Shown here one piece after another: positions 20,056-29,740 of a stretch of DNA of 64,000 nucleotides (the stretch's first letter is position 1; each line of letters opens with the position of its first letter). The notes beneath the pieces are model-generated. The model saw only the letters and a program-made list of their open reading frames with translations. It did not search any database and was not told the origin of the DNA. The translations under genes and the position numbers were made by a program. Source of the DNA: Roseivivax jejudonensis. GTDB taxonomy: Bacteria; Pseudomonadota; Alphaproteobacteria; Rhodobacterales; Rhodobacteraceae. The stretch covers positions 434,001 to 498,000 of the forward strand of contig NZ_FWFK01000002.1 in the NCBI RefSeq assembly GCF_900172265.1. Direction: 5' to 3'.

Positions 20056-20777
20056 GCGTGACCTGGGACTTCATGGAGCGGGACAGGCGCAGTCACCCGC
20101 CCGCCTACACGCCGGACTACAAGACGACGGTGGCGCGCAGCCCGCGCCAGCCCCTCCTGTCGGTCGAGACGTCGCTGTCGGAGCTGACCGGCCCGACCTT
20201 CGGACATCATGATCTCGGACCGCTCGACCACGATCTTCTGCGCAACCATGCGGTCGATGGCGATCCGATCGGTGAGCGCATCATCGTCCACGGGCGCGTG
20301 ACCGATCAATCCGGTCGGCCGGTCCCCGGCACCCTCGTCGAGGTCTGGCAGGCCAATGCCGGCGGCCGCTACCGGCACGTGAACGACCGCTACCTCGCCC
20401 CGATCGACCCGAACTTCGGCGGCTGCGGGCGCGCTCTGACCGATGGCGACGGCTACTACCGGTTCCGTACGGTCAAACCGGGCGCCTACCCGTTCCGCAA
20501 CTACGCCAATTCGTGGCGGATGGCGCATATCCACTTCTCGATCTTCGGTGCGGGCTTCGCGCAGCGCCTGATCACCCAGATGTACTTCGAGGGCGATCCG
20601 CTTCGGTCACAGGATCCGATCGCCCAGACGATCCCCGACGCGGCGGCGCTCGACCGGCTGATGGCGCCGCTCGATCTGGGGGCGAGCTTGCCGCTCGACT
20701 GCCTCGCCTACCGTTTCGACATCGTTCTGCGCGGGCGGCGTCAGACGTTCTTTGAAAACAGACCGGAGGGTGCGTGA
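20052..20777 (+). CDS. pcaH: Protocatechuate 3,4-dioxygenase beta subunit
   Basis: 241 residues. This is the iron-carrying subunit of the intradiol dioxygenase that opens protocatechuate to 3-carboxy-cis,cis-muconate. It has the N-terminal PcaH extension ([16 protein letters not shown]), the [24 protein letters not shown] core, Tyr ligands in [18 protein letters not shown] and the His pair in [12 protein letters not shown]. Translation starts with GTG overlapping the pcaC stop (GTGA). Confidence 0.95.
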   Translation: MSVTWDFMERDRRSHPPAYTPDYKTTVARSPRQPLLSVETSLSELTGPTFGHHDLGPLDHDLLRNHAVDGDPIGERIIVHGRVTDQSGRPVPGTLVEVWQANAGGRYRHVNDRYLAPIDPNFGGCGRALTDGDGYYRFRTVKPGAYPFRNYANSWRMAHIHFSIFGAGFAQRLITQMYFEGDPLRSQDPIAQTIPDAAALDRLMAPLDLGASLPLDCLAYRFDIVLRGRRQTFFENRPEGA

Positions 20778-21388
20778 TGCCTTTGCCCTACCCGATCGAG
20801 ACGCCGTCCCAGACGGCCGGCCCGTTCCTCCATATCGGCCTTCTGCCAGACGTCGCGGGCCACGACCGTCACCCGGCGGTGTTGGGCCGCGCGGTTGCCG
20901 GGCCCGCCGCCACGGGGCCGTGGATCGAAATCGTCGGCCGCGTCACCGATGGTACCGGCGCACCGGTCCGCGACATGCTGGTGGAGGTCTGGCAGGCCGA
21001 CGCGGCCGGGATCTACAACCATCCCGCCGACCCGCGCGTCGCCGATGTGTCCCCGGATTTCACCGGCTTCGGCCGTACGCACACCGCGTTCGCCGACGGC
21101 AGCTTCGGGATCAAGACGATCAAGCCCGGGCGCGTGCCGGCGCGCTCTGGCACGTTGCAGGCGCCGCATCTGAGCCTCTGGCTCGCGGCGCGCGGCGTGA
21201 ACATCGGGCTCGCGACGCGGCTCTACTTCGACGACGAGGCCGAGGCGAACGCGTCCGATCCGATCCTCAACACGATTGAGGCCGAAGCCCGGCGCGAGAC
21301 GCTGCTCGCACGGTCCGAGGGCGACGGCCGCTATCGCTTCGACATCCGCCTTCAGGGCGACAACGAAACGGTGTTCCTCGATGTCTGA
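20777..21388 (+). CDS. pcaG: Protocatechuate 3,4-dioxygenase alpha subunit
   Basis: 203 residues of the second dioxygenase subunit, with QTAGPFLHIGLLP near the N-terminus and the intradiol core GRVTDGTGAPVRDMLVEVWQAD. A GTG three bases earlier is possible, but the ATG at 20777 has a GGAGGG site at good distance and overlaps the pcaH stop (TGATG). It lacks the metal-binding His pair of PcaH, as alpha subunits do. Confidence 0.94.
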   Translation: MPLPYPIETPSQTAGPFLHIGLLPDVAGHDRHPAVLGRAVAGPAATGPWIEIVGRVTDGTGAPVRDMLVEVWQADAAGIYNHPADPRVADVSPDFTGFGRTHTAFADGSFGIKTIKPGRVPARSGTLQAPHLSLWLAARGVNIGLATRLYFDDEAEANASDPILNTIEAEARRETLLARSEGDGRYRFDIRLQGDNETVFLDV

Positions 21389-22214
21389 CCCCTGCATCAT
21401 CTGCGTCGCCATCACCGGCTCCGTGCCCACCAAGGCCGACAACCCGGCCGTTCCGATCACCGTGGACGAACAGGTCGAGAGCACCCACGCGGCCTTTGAG
21501 GCTGGCGCGTCGATCGCCCATTGTCACGTGCGCGACGACGACGGCAAGCCGACGTCGGACCCCGAACGTTTCGCCCGCCTAAAAGAGGGAATCGAAGCTG
21601 CGTGTCCGGGCATGATCGTGCAGCTCTCGACCGGCGGCCGCTCGGGCGCGGGGCGTGCACGCGGCGGCATGCTGCCGCTGGCGCCGGACATGGCGTCGCT
21701 GTCCGTGGGCTCCAACAACTTTCCGACGCGGGTCTACGAGAACCCGCCGGACCTCGTGGAATGGCTGGCCGCCGAAATGCGGGCCAACAACGTGAAGCCC
21801 GAGATCGAAGCTTTTGATCTGTCTCACATCTACCAGGCCAAGCTGATGGCCGATCGCGGCGAGCTGGAGGGCACGCCCTACGTCCAGTTCGTCATGGGCG
21901 TGAAGAACGCGATGCCCGCCGACAAGCGGGTGTTCGACTTCTACGTGGACACCGTGCGCACGCTCTTCGGTGCGGACGCACCGTGGTGCGCGGCGGGGAT
22001 CGGACGCCACCAGGCCGAGGTCAACGCCTGGGCCGCCCAAGCCGGAGGCCACTTGCGCACGGGGCTCGAAGACAACATCCGGCTGGATCGCGAGACGCTC
22101 GCGCCCTCGAACGCTGCGCTGGTCGAACGCGCTGCAGAGATCGCCGAGAGCCATGGCCGCCGTGTCGCCACCCCCGCCGAAGCGCGCGCATTGCTTGGAC
22201 TGCGCGCCGCCTGA
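21381..22214 (+). CDS. 3-keto-5-aminohexanoate cleavage-type enzyme (BKACE/DUF849), probable beta-keto acid cleavage
   Basis: 277 residues. Zinc-binding His47 and His49 are visible in the family motif AHCHVRDDDG, and the substrate loop is STGGRSGAG. Later blocks are SLSVGSNNFPTRVYENPP, EIEAFDLSHIYQA and APWCAAGIGRHQ. BKACE enzymes react a beta-keto acid with acetyl-CoA to give acetoacetate and a new acyl-CoA; beta-ketoadipate is a known substrate for some members. The gene overlaps pcaG by 8 bp, so it is translated with it. Because pcaI/J/F, pcaB and pcaD are absent from this operon, it may replace the CoA-transfer and thiolysis steps (inference). Confidence 0.87.
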   Translation: MSDPCIICVAITGSVPTKADNPAVPITVDEQVESTHAAFEAGASIAHCHVRDDDGKPTSDPERFARLKEGIEAACPGMIVQLSTGGRSGAGRARGGMLPLAPDMASLSVGSNNFPTRVYENPPDLVEWLAAEMRANNVKPEIEAFDLSHIYQAKLMADRGELEGTPYVQFVMGVKNAMPADKRVFDFYVDTVRTLFGADAPWCAAGIGRHQAEVNAWAAQAGGHLRTGLEDNIRLDRETLAPSNAALVERAAEIAESHGRRVATPAEARALLGLRAA

Positions 22215-22261
22215 CGGCCCGGCGCCCGTCACCGGTTGCTCGCACAGACCCTGTGCATCCC

Positions 22262-22285
22262 CACACGGGCCGCGCGGCCCGTGTG
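22262..22285 (+). terminator. Perfect 24-nt palindrome, probable terminator after the pca operon
   Basis: A perfect palindrome with arms CACACGGGCCGC / GCGGCCCGTGTG, 48 bp after the BKACE stop. As RNA it gives about a 10-bp GC-rich hairpin. There is no T-run, so it could be a Rho-assisted terminator or a protein-binding site. Confidence 0.5.
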
Positions 22286-22294
22286 ACGCCCGGC

Positions 22295-22329
22295 GGTGCC
22301 AAAACCAGTCATATACTGGCTGCGGCACC
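22295..22329. promoter_or_regulatory. Nested inverted repeats upstream of the RND efflux genes
   Basis: GGTGCC (22295-22300) pairs with GGCACC (22324-22329), enclosing CCAGT (22305-22309) and ACTGG (22315-22319). The two-tier symmetry could be a dimer-binding operator or a leader hairpin for the efflux operon that starts at 22492. No regulator gene lies beside it. Confidence 0.45.
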
Positions 22330-22491
22330 GATCGCTCGCGGCCCCGTGCGTGCCACCGAACTGGGCAAACAGGTAAACCATCCTAACATTTTGATCGACA
22401 GGTCGGGTCCCCGCGCTTGCAGCGCCAGAGGAAACCGATAGTGCAATGCACACATCGCGCGGCCCGAGGGCTGCCGGCGGGGAGCAATACG

Positions 22492-23766
22492 ATGCGAATT
22501 CGGATCACCGCGGTCTTGGCGACTGCACTGACGGCGGCGTGCCTCTGGCCCGCGGACGGGGTCGCGCAGCAGGGCGGAGACCGCCCGCCCCCGACCGTCG
22601 AAGTCGTCGAGGTCAACCGTCTCGACGTGACGCTGACCTCCACCCTGCCCGGCCGTGTGCGGGCCTACGAGACCGCCGAGGTCAGGCCTCAGGTCGCCGG
22701 CATCATCGTGGAGCGCACGTTCGACGAGGGCGGACGGGTCGAGGCGGGTGACGTGCTTTATCGCATCGATGCCGCGACCTACGAAGCCGCGCTGGCCGAA
22801 GCGCGCGCCGGCGTCAGCCAGGCTGCCGCACAGCTGCGCGCTGCCCGGCGCGAGGCGGACCGGCTTGAGGAATTGCAGAGCCGCAACGTGGCGAGTCAGC
22901 AGGCCCTGGACGACGCCGTCGCGGGTCGCGACGGGGCGGAGGCGGCTCTGGAACTGGCCGAGGCACAGGCGCGCCGTGCCGAGATCGAGCTCGACCGCAC
23001 CAACATCCGGGCTCGACTGACAGGAGAGATCGGGCTGTCGCAGACCTCGCCGGGGGCGCTCGTCTCCACCGGGCAGGCCGATCCCCTGACGACGATCCGC
23101 AACATCGAACGGGTGTACGTGGACGTAACCCAATCGGCCGCCGAGCTCCTGCGCTGGCGTCGCGGACAGGCGCTCCTGGCGCTCGACGACACCGAGACGC
23201 AGGTCAAGCTGCGCCTCGCAGACGGCGAGGAATTCGAGGAGACCGGCACGCTCGCGGGTGCCGAACCCTACGTGAACGAGCAGACCGGGGTCGTCGTGCT
23301 GCGCCTCGTTTTCGACAATCCCGACAAGCTTTTGCTGCCTGGGATGTATGTCGAGGTCGAGATGCCGACAGCAACGGCCGAGGACGTCATCGCAGTCCCG
23401 CAAGAGGGCGTCACGCGCGACCGCCGCGGCACGCCGCAATCGCTTGTGGTGACCGCAGAGAACGTCGTCGAACAGCGCAGCCTGACCATCCTGCGCAACA
23501 ACGGATCCGACTGGATCGTGTCCGAAGGGCTGGACGACGGCGACCGTGTGATCGTCGCGGGCTTCCAGGGCGCCGCGCCCGGCGCCACCGTCAATCCGCA
23601 GCCGCGCTCCGAGGCGGATGACGACGAGGCGACGCCGACGAGCTCGGAGCCCGGATCGGCCAGTGCGGCGGACGCTCAGGCCGATGCCGAGGGTCAGGCC
23701 GCCGGCGCGGCCGCCGCCGCCGAAGCGCGAAGCACCGAGGCCGGCAACGAGACAGAGACGAACTGA
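22492..23766 (+). CDS. RND efflux periplasmic adaptor (membrane fusion protein)
   Basis: 424 residues with an N-terminal signal region (MRIRITAVLATALTAACLWP; the Cys lies in a weak lipobox, so lipidation is uncertain). HlyD/AcrA features follow: lipoyl half motifs (VRPQVAGIIVERTFDEGGRVEAGDVLYRID split at about 62-92), a helical hairpin (about 95-165), and the IRARLTGEIGLSQTSPGALV return strand. The last 60 residues are Ala/Glu/Asp-rich and low complexity. The start follows a GGGGAG ribosome site; an in-frame upstream ATG at 22417 would spoil the signal peptide. It partners the pump gene 30 bp downstream. No outer-membrane channel gene is present nearby. Confidence 0.93.
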   Translation: MRIRITAVLATALTAACLWPADGVAQQGGDRPPPTVEVVEVNRLDVTLTSTLPGRVRAYETAEVRPQVAGIIVERTFDEGGRVEAGDVLYRIDAATYEAALAEARAGVSQAAAQLRAARREADRLEELQSRNVASQQALDDAVAGRDGAEAALELAEAQARRAEIELDRTNIRARLTGEIGLSQTSPGALVSTGQADPLTTIRNIERVYVDVTQSAAELLRWRRGQALLALDDTETQVKLRLADGEEFEETGTLAGAEPYVNEQTGVVVLRLVFDNPDKLLLPGMYVEVEMPTATAEDVIAVPQEGVTRDRRGTPQSLVVTAENVVEQRSLTILRNNGSDWIVSEGLDDGDRVIVAGFQGAAPGATVNPQPRSEADDDEATPTSSEPGSASAADAQADAEGQAAGAAAAAEARSTEAGNETETN

Positions 23767-23796
23767 GCCCCGAGGGGCGGAACGAAAGGGCCCGGA

Positions 23797-26700
23797 ATGG
23801 CGCGCTTCTTCATCGACCGCCCGGTCTTCGCTTGGGTCGTCTCGATCTTCATCATGGCCGTGGGCCTGCTGTCGATCTTCAATCTGCCGGTCGCGCAGTA
23901 TCCCCAGATCGCGCCGCCGTCGGTAAGCGTCTCCGCGCGCTATCCCGGCGCGTCGGCCGAGACCGTGGCCAACACCGTCACCCAGGTCATCGAGCAGAAC
24001 ATGACCGGCCTCGACGGTCTGCGCTACATCTCGTCGTCCTCGACCAGTGCCGGGTCGTCCTCCATCACGCTGACGTTCGAGACCGGGACCGATGTCGACA
24101 TCGCGCAGGTGCAGGTCCAGAACAAGCTCAGTCAGGCGACCCCTCTCCTACCCGAGACGGTGCAGCGGCAGGGCGTCGAGGTCGAAAAGTCCTCCGCCGG
24201 CTTCCTGATGGTGGTCGCGCTGATCGCGCGCGACGGCGGATACGACGACACCGACCTTGCCGATTACATGATTTCGAACCTCGTGGACGAACTGTCCCGG
24301 ATCGAGGGTGTCGGCTCCGTTCAGGTGTTCGGCGCGCAATACGCGATGCGCATCTGGCTCGATCCGCAACGGATGCTCGCCTACAACATGACGCCAGGCG
24401 ACGTGGTCGCCAAGGTTGCCGAGCAGAACACCCAGATCTCTGCCGGATCGTTCGGCGCACGCCCGGCGGTGGACGGGCAGATGCTCAACGCCACGATCAC
24501 CGCCCAGTCGCTGCTGCGCACGCCGCAGGATTTCGAACAGATCGTGCTGAGGGCCGAAACCGACGGCGGTCTCGTCCTTCTCGACGACGTGGCACGGGTG
24601 GAGATCGGGGCGGCGAACTATTCGACCATATCGCGCTACAACCAGAACCCGTCGGCGGGCATGGCGATCAGCCTCGCACCGGGTGCGAACGCGCTGGAAA
24701 CGGCCGAGGCGGTGAAGGCGCGCATCGACGAGTTCGCGGAATTCTTCCCCGACGGGGTCGAATACACGATTCCGTTCGACACCACGCCGTTCGTCGAGAT
24801 CTCGATCAAGGAAGTGGTCAAGACATTATTCGAGGCGATCGGGCTCGTCTTCCTCGTGATGTACCTGTTCCTGCAGAACTTCCGCGCGACCATCATCCCG
24901 ACCCTCGCGGTGCCGGTGGTTATCCTCGGCACGTTCGCGGTGCTCGCTGCCGCGGGTTTCACGATCAATACGCTGACGATGTTGGCGATGGTGCTGGCGA
25001 TCGGCCTTCTGGTCGATGACGCGATCGTGGTGGTCGAGAACGTCGAGCGGATCATGGAAGAGGAAGGCCTCGACCCGCGCGAGGCGACGAGAAAATCGAT
25101 GGGCCAGATCACCGGCGCGCTGATCGGCATCGCCATGGTTCTTTCAGCCGTGTTCGTGCCGATGGCGTTCTTTCCCGGCTCGACCGGGGTGATCTACAAG
25201 CAGTTCGCCATCACCATCGTCTCGGCCATGGCGCTGTCGGTGGTGGTGGCTCTGACGCTCACTCCAGCGCTCTGTGCGATCCTTCTGAAAAAGCCGGAGC
25301 ATGGGCGCAAGCGCGGCTTCTTCGGCCTGTTCAACCGCGGTTTCGACGCGACGCTCGGCGGCTATGCGCGCACGGTCGGATATGTCGTGCGACGCCCTTT
25401 CCGCATCTTCGTGATCTATCTCGGTCTCGGCGCGGCCGTGGTCTTTCTGTTCCTGCGCACGCCCACCGGTTTCCTGCCGGAAGAGGATCAGGGGCTACTC
25501 TTCACCCTGATCTCGCTGCCGACGGGCGCTACCGCGGAGCGCACGCTCGATACGCTCGAACAGATCGAGACCCATTTCCTCGAAAACGAGGAAAGCGCCG
25601 TCGCCTCGGTCTACGGCGTCGTCGGGTTCAGTTTCGGCGGCCAGGGCCAGAACAACGGCCTCGCCTTCGTGCGTCTCAAGGACTGGAAGGATCGCGGTCC
25701 CGCCGACAGCGCGCAGGCCGTCGCCGGCCGAGCCTTCGGCGCATTCAGCCAGATCGTCGACGGCCAGGTCTTCCCGATCGTGCCGCCGGCAGTCCCGGCC
25801 CTCGGCAACGCCTCGGGCTTCGACTTCTACCTTCAGGCGCGCAACGGGCAGAGCCACGAGGAACTGGTGAATGCCCGCAACCAGCTTCTCGGATTGCTGA
25901 ACCAGTCCGAGCGGATCGCGTCGGCGCGGCCCTCCGGGCTCGAGGATGCGGCCCAGTTCAACATCGACATCGACTGGCGCAAGGCCGGCGCGATGGGCGT
26001 GTCGGCCTCGAATGTCGGCGATCTTCTCTCGGTTGCGTGGGCGGGGCGCTACGTCAACGATTTCGTCGACGAGGGCCGCGTGAAGCAGGTCTATGTTCAG
26101 GCCGAGGCGGACGCGCGCATGCAGCCCTCCGACCTCGAGCTCTGGCGGGTGCGCAACGCCACCGGCGAGCTTGTGCCCTTTTCCAACTTCGCATCGTCCA
26201 GCTGGAGCTATGGGCCGCAGGGCCTCAACCGCTACAACGGCGTGCCTTCGATGCAGATCCAGGGCTCTCCGGCGCCCGGGGTGACGTCGGGCGAGGCCAT
26301 GACCGAGATCATGCAACTGGTCGAGGAGAACCTCGATGCCGGGTTCGAAGTGGCGTGGACCGGCCTGTCGCTGGAAGAGCGCGAAAGCGGAAACCAGGCG
26401 CCGCTTCTCTACGCGCTGTCCCTGGCGGCGGTGTTCCTGTCGCTGGCGGCTCTTTACGAATCCTGGGCGATCCCCTTCGCGGTCATGCTGGCCATGCCGA
26501 TCGGGGTGCTCGGCGCGCTGGTCGGCGCGTGGCTCGGCGGCTACGAGAACGGTGTCTTCTTCCAGGTCGGGCTGCTGACGGTGATCGGCCTGACGGGCAA
26601 GAACGCGATCCTGATCGTGGAATTCGCGCGCGACAGGATGGAGGCCGGCGCCCCGGTCTTCGAGGCCTCGGTCGAGGCCGCGCGCCAGAGGTTCCGGCCC

Positions 26701-26922
26701 ATCATCATGACCTCGATGGCATTCTCCCTCGGGGTCGTGCCGCTCGTCCTGTCCTCGGGGGCCGGTGCCGCGGGGCGCAACGCGATCGGCTCGGGCGTGC
26801 TCGGCGGAACGCTGTCGGCGACGATCCTCGGCGTGGTCTTCGTCCCGCTTCTCTTCGCGACGATCGCGCGCCTCTTCTATCGTCGCAAGACAGCGAGGTC
26901 CTCTTCGCCCTCGGCCGCCTGA
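23797..26922 (+). CDS. RND efflux pump permease (AcrB/MexB-type, HAE-1)
   Basis: 1041 residues, full length for the family. It begins MARFFIDRPVFAWVVSI, has the PAQYPQIAPPSV-like start of the porter domain, twelve predicted helices and the proton-relay aspartate pair in GLLVDDAIVVVENVER (about residue 405). The second half repeats the topology (VGLLTVIGLTGKNAILIVEF). It should expel hydrophobic or aromatic compounds with the adaptor upstream. Its position beside the protocatechuate operon could mean aromatic export, but HAE-1 pumps have wide specificity. Confidence 0.95.
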   Translation: MARFFIDRPVFAWVVSIFIMAVGLLSIFNLPVAQYPQIAPPSVSVSARYPGASAETVANTVTQVIEQNMTGLDGLRYISSSSTSAGSSSITLTFETGTDVDIAQVQVQNKLSQATPLLPETVQRQGVEVEKSSAGFLMVVALIARDGGYDDTDLADYMISNLVDELSRIEGVGSVQVFGAQYAMRIWLDPQRMLAYNMTPGDVVAKVAEQNTQISAGSFGARPAVDGQMLNATITAQSLLRTPQDFEQIVLRAETDGGLVLLDDVARVEIGAANYSTISRYNQNPSAGMAISLAPGANALETAEAVKARIDEFAEFFPDGVEYTIPFDTTPFVEISIKEVVKTLFEAIGLVFLVMYLFLQNFRATIIPTLAVPVVILGTFAVLAAAGFTINTLTMLAMVLAIGLLVDDAIVVVENVERIMEEEGLDPREATRKSMGQITGALIGIAMVLSAVFVPMAFFPGSTGVIYKQFAITIVSAMALSVVVALTLTPALCAILLKKPEHGRKRGFFGLFNRGFDATLGGYARTVGYVVRRPFRIFVIYLGLGAAVVFLFLRTPTGFLPEEDQGLLFTLISLPTGATAERTLDTLEQIETHFLENEESAVASVYGVVGFSFGGQGQNNGLAFVRLKDWKDRGPADSAQAVAGRAFGAFSQIVDGQVFPIVPPAVPALGNASGFDFYLQARNGQSHEELVNARNQLLGLLNQSERIASARPSGLEDAAQFNIDIDWRKAGAMGVSASNVGDLLSVAWAGRYVNDFVDEGRVKQVYVQAEADARMQPSDLELWRVRNATGELVPFSNFASSSWSYGPQGLNRYNGVPSMQIQGSPAPGVTSGEAMTEIMQLVEENLDAGFEVAWTGLSLEERESGNQAPLLYALSLAAVFLSLAALYESWAIPFAVMLAMPIGVLGALVGAWLGGYENGVFFQVGLLTVIGLTGKNAILIVEFARDRMEAGAPVFEASVEAARQRFRPIIMTSMAFSLGVVPLVLSSGAGAAGRNAIGSGVLGGTLSATILGVVFVPLLFATIARLFYRRKTARSSSPSAA

Positions 26923-27072
26923 GCGCCTGACCCCGGTTCCGGCGTGTCACGGCTCGGTGCGGTCGGACGGTGCACCGCCGCGCCGCATCCGGCACACGGC
27001 GCAATCTGTCACGCTGGGCGGATCGCGCTAGAACCCACGAGACCCGCCCCTCGACAGAAGGAGAAAGCCGCG

Positions 27073-28065
27073 ATGAAGATGACCCGTCTCGGAGCCAACG
27101 GCCCCGCCGTGTCTCAATTCGGCATCGGCGCGATGTCGTTCTCGGGCACCTATGGCGATGCCAGCATCGAGCAGAGCCACGCGGTGCTCGATCTCTGTCG
27201 CGAGGCAGGTGTCACGCACATCGACACCGCCAATCTCTACGGCAAGGGACGCAGCGAAGAGATCATCGGGCAGTGGCTGGCCGACCGGCCCGGCGCGGCG
27301 GACGAGATCGTGCTGGCCACCAAGGCCGGCAACACCGGCGACCCGGAGCGGCGGTTCAACAACGATCCCGACTACCTCGAGACCTGCATCGACGACAGCC
27401 TGCGCCGGCTTGGCGTCGATTGCGTCGATCTGTTCTACATTCACCGTTACGACCCCACGCACCGGATCGAGGACGTGGCGGGCACGCTGCGGCGGCTGGT
27501 CGACAAGGGCAAGGCGAAGGCGGTCGGCCTCTCGGAAATCGCGCCGAGCACCTTGCGCCGGGCGCATTCCGAGTGCCCGATCGCGGCCGTGCAGTCGGAA
27601 TACTCGCTCGCGACCCGGGCGCCGGAGCTGGGTCTGGTTCAGAGTTGCGCCGAGCTGGGCGCGACGCTGGTGGCATTCTCTCCGGTCGGTCGGTCCTTTC
27701 TCACGGACGCGCCCTTCACGCCCGAACAGGTCGCGACCTACACCTTCACCAAGTCCAATCCCCGGTTCACGGAGCCGAACTACAGTACCAACATCGCGAT
27801 CACCGACCGTTTCCGCGCGCTTGCCGCCGACATGGGCGAACCCGCCGCGGCGGTCGCGATCGCCTGGGTGATCTCGCGTGGCGATCACGTGCTGCCGATC
27901 CCCGGCACCAAGAACGTGGATCACCTGCGCGAATTGCTGCGCGGCACCGAGCTTCAGCTGTCGCAGGACGATGTCGCACGGATCGACGCGATCCTGCCGG
28001 TCGGCTGGGCGCATGGCGACCGCTACAGCTACGCGCAATGGGCCGGCCCTGAACGCTACTGCTGA
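27073..28065 (+). CDS. Aldo/keto reductase
   Basis: 330-residue NADPH-dependent aldo/keto reductase of the YghZ/AKR13-like type. The catalytic tetrad is visible: Asp and Tyr in THIDTANLYGKG, Lys in LATKAGN and His in FYIHRYD. The C-terminal cofactor segment is IPGTKNVDHLREL. ATG 27073 follows an AAGGAG site; the in-frame upstream ATG at 26944 gives a non-family extension. It starts 150 bp after the RND gene and appears to be a separate unit. Confidence 0.93.
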   Translation: MKMTRLGANGPAVSQFGIGAMSFSGTYGDASIEQSHAVLDLCREAGVTHIDTANLYGKGRSEEIIGQWLADRPGAADEIVLATKAGNTGDPERRFNNDPDYLETCIDDSLRRLGVDCVDLFYIHRYDPTHRIEDVAGTLRRLVDKGKAKAVGLSEIAPSTLRRAHSECPIAAVQSEYSLATRAPELGLVQSCAELGATLVAFSPVGRSFLTDAPFTPEQVATYTFTKSNPRFTEPNYSTNIAITDRFRALAADMGEPAAAVAIAWVISRGDHVLPIPGTKNVDHLRELLRGTELQLSQDDVARIDAILPVGWAHGDRYSYAQWAGPERYC

Positions 28066-28095
28066 TCGCCTGCGGCGCTTCCAGAGCCGTTCCGT

Positions 28096-29673
28096 TCAGT
28101 TGGTGCGGCTGGCGGCGACGTCCGGATCCTCGAACACCGACGTCATAAGGCCGTAGATCGCGTCCATCGACAGCGCCGGACGATCCGGCGCGGGGCGGAT
28201 GCCGTCGGAGAATACCTCGTCGGGCAGCCGCTCCAGCAGGCCCGTGTCGCGCGAGATGACGTGCATCGGCACGTCAGGCGACGCCCCCTCCCCGGTCAGA
28301 AGCGGCGCGGGCTGGTGATCGCCGAGCACGATGAAGAGCGCATCCTCGCCGTCGCGCGCGATGTATTGCCCCATGACTTCGAGCGCGTAGTCCAGCGACA
28401 GGCCATACTGTGTGCGGATCCGCTCCGGATCGGACCAGACCTCGCGCGGCGTGTCCCCGTCGCGCTGTGTCCCGTCGAAGATGCCACCATCGCCCACCGC
28501 GTCCCACGGCACGATCCGCGGCAGCGGGGTCCACGGCGCGTGCGAGGTGATGAGCGCCATCTCGATCATGTCAGGACCGGGCCCTCGAAGCAGACGATCC
28601 ATCGCACTCCACGTGTATTGGTCGGGCATCGTGACCCATTCGAAGGGTTCGCCGGCATAGGCGAGCCCGGATGCGTCGAGCGTCGTGTCATAGTCGTACC
28701 AAGCGGCTTCGGGCCAGTCCTGGACGATGGCAGGCATCGCCGCCCCTGTGGCCCACCCGGCCTCGCCGAACAGCGCGTTGAGCGATGCGCGATCGGAGAT
28801 CATCAGCCGGTCGTAGCGGCTCTGGTTGTTCACCCAGAGCCCGGACAGGAACGTCCCGTGGCTCAGCCAGCTTTGGCCCCCGCGGGTCGGGGCGGCGAGG
28901 AACGTGCTCCGGATGGACCAGCCCGCATCGCTGAGCCGCGTCTCGACAGCGTCGAGCCGGGGGTTTGACACCTCGGTGTATGCGGCATCGTCGAGGAAGG
29001 AGCGTCCGTAGGATTCGATGAAGGCAACGATCACGTCGCGGTCGCCCAGCGCCTCGAACGCGGGCGCGATGTCCTGCCGTTCGGCCAGCTCCTCGCTGAA
29101 GTCCCGAAGATCGACCACGCTGCGCGCCATCCGCGACACCTGGTTCGACACCACTGGGGTCGCCGCGAAGGCCGACCATCCAGGCACCGCCGTGGAGACG
29201 AGGACGGCGATCAGCGGCACGCCCGCCACAGCCCCGCGCGTCCGACCGCCAAGGCGCGGCAACCGCGACAGCCCCGCCCAGAGCATCCAGGTGGCCGCGC
29301 CCAGGGCACCGAGCACGAGGACGACCGCCAGAAGTGCCTCGTGGTAGGCCACGCTCGACACCAGAAGCTCCCAGCCCGAAACGAGCAGGTGAATGTCGAG
29401 CAGCGGATCGAAGGGACGGCTTAGCGCGAGATAGGTGGCGAGGTCGGCAATCCGCAGGACCGAGAACACGAGCGCCAGAGCGATCACCAGGGCTCGCAGT
29501 GGCCGGTTTGGAAACGCCGCGAGCAACAAGAGGATGACCGGAAGCTCCCACGTGGGACGCACGAACCGCGCCGGCACGAGGCCTGCGGGGTGGGAGGGCA
29601 TCACCATCGCCAGGTGCAAGAGCACGCAGGCCCCGAGGACGAGCGCCATATCCACGATCCGCCGTCCGGTCAT
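28096..29673 (-). CDS. LTA-synthase-like membrane sulfatase/phosphotransferase
   Basis: 525 residues. The first ~190 carry about five hydrophobic helices; the remainder is an extracytoplasmic alkaline-phosphatase/sulfatase-type domain. Metal and catalytic positions expected of LtaS/OpgB-like enzymes are visible: Glu in VIVAFIESYGRS, the nucleophile Thr in APTRGGQSWLSHGTFLSG and the Asp-His pair in LGDHQPAP. Such enzymes transfer phosphoglycerol or phosphoethanolamine to sugars or lipids. The gene lies 67 bp downstream of a CDP-alcohol phosphatidyltransferase gene on the same strand, so both may serve envelope modification. Substrate unknown. Confidence 0.85.
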   Translation of the reverse strand: MTGRRIVDMALVLGACVLLHLAMVMPSHPAGLVPARFVRPTWELPVILLLLAAFPNRPLRALVIALALVFSVLRIADLATYLALSRPFDPLLDIHLLVSGWELLVSSVAYHEALLAVVLVLGALGAATWMLWAGLSRLPRLGGRTRGAVAGVPLIAVLVSTAVPGWSAFAATPVVSNQVSRMARSVVDLRDFSEELAERQDIAPAFEALGDRDVIVAFIESYGRSFLDDAAYTEVSNPRLDAVETRLSDAGWSIRSTFLAAPTRGGQSWLSHGTFLSGLWVNNQSRYDRLMISDRASLNALFGEAGWATGAAMPAIVQDWPEAAWYDYDTTLDASGLAYAGEPFEWVTMPDQYTWSAMDRLLRGPGPDMIEMALITSHAPWTPLPRIVPWDAVGDGGIFDGTQRDGDTPREVWSDPERIRTQYGLSLDYALEVMGQYIARDGEDALFIVLGDHQPAPLLTGEGASPDVPMHVISRDTGLLERLPDEVFSDGIRPAPDRPALSMDAIYGLMTSVFEDPDVAASRTN

Positions 29674-29740
29674 GGGCGCCCCGCTGACCGGACCGTCGGA
29701 CGACGACGAGTGGTGCAGGCTAACCCGGTCCGGCGTGTCC

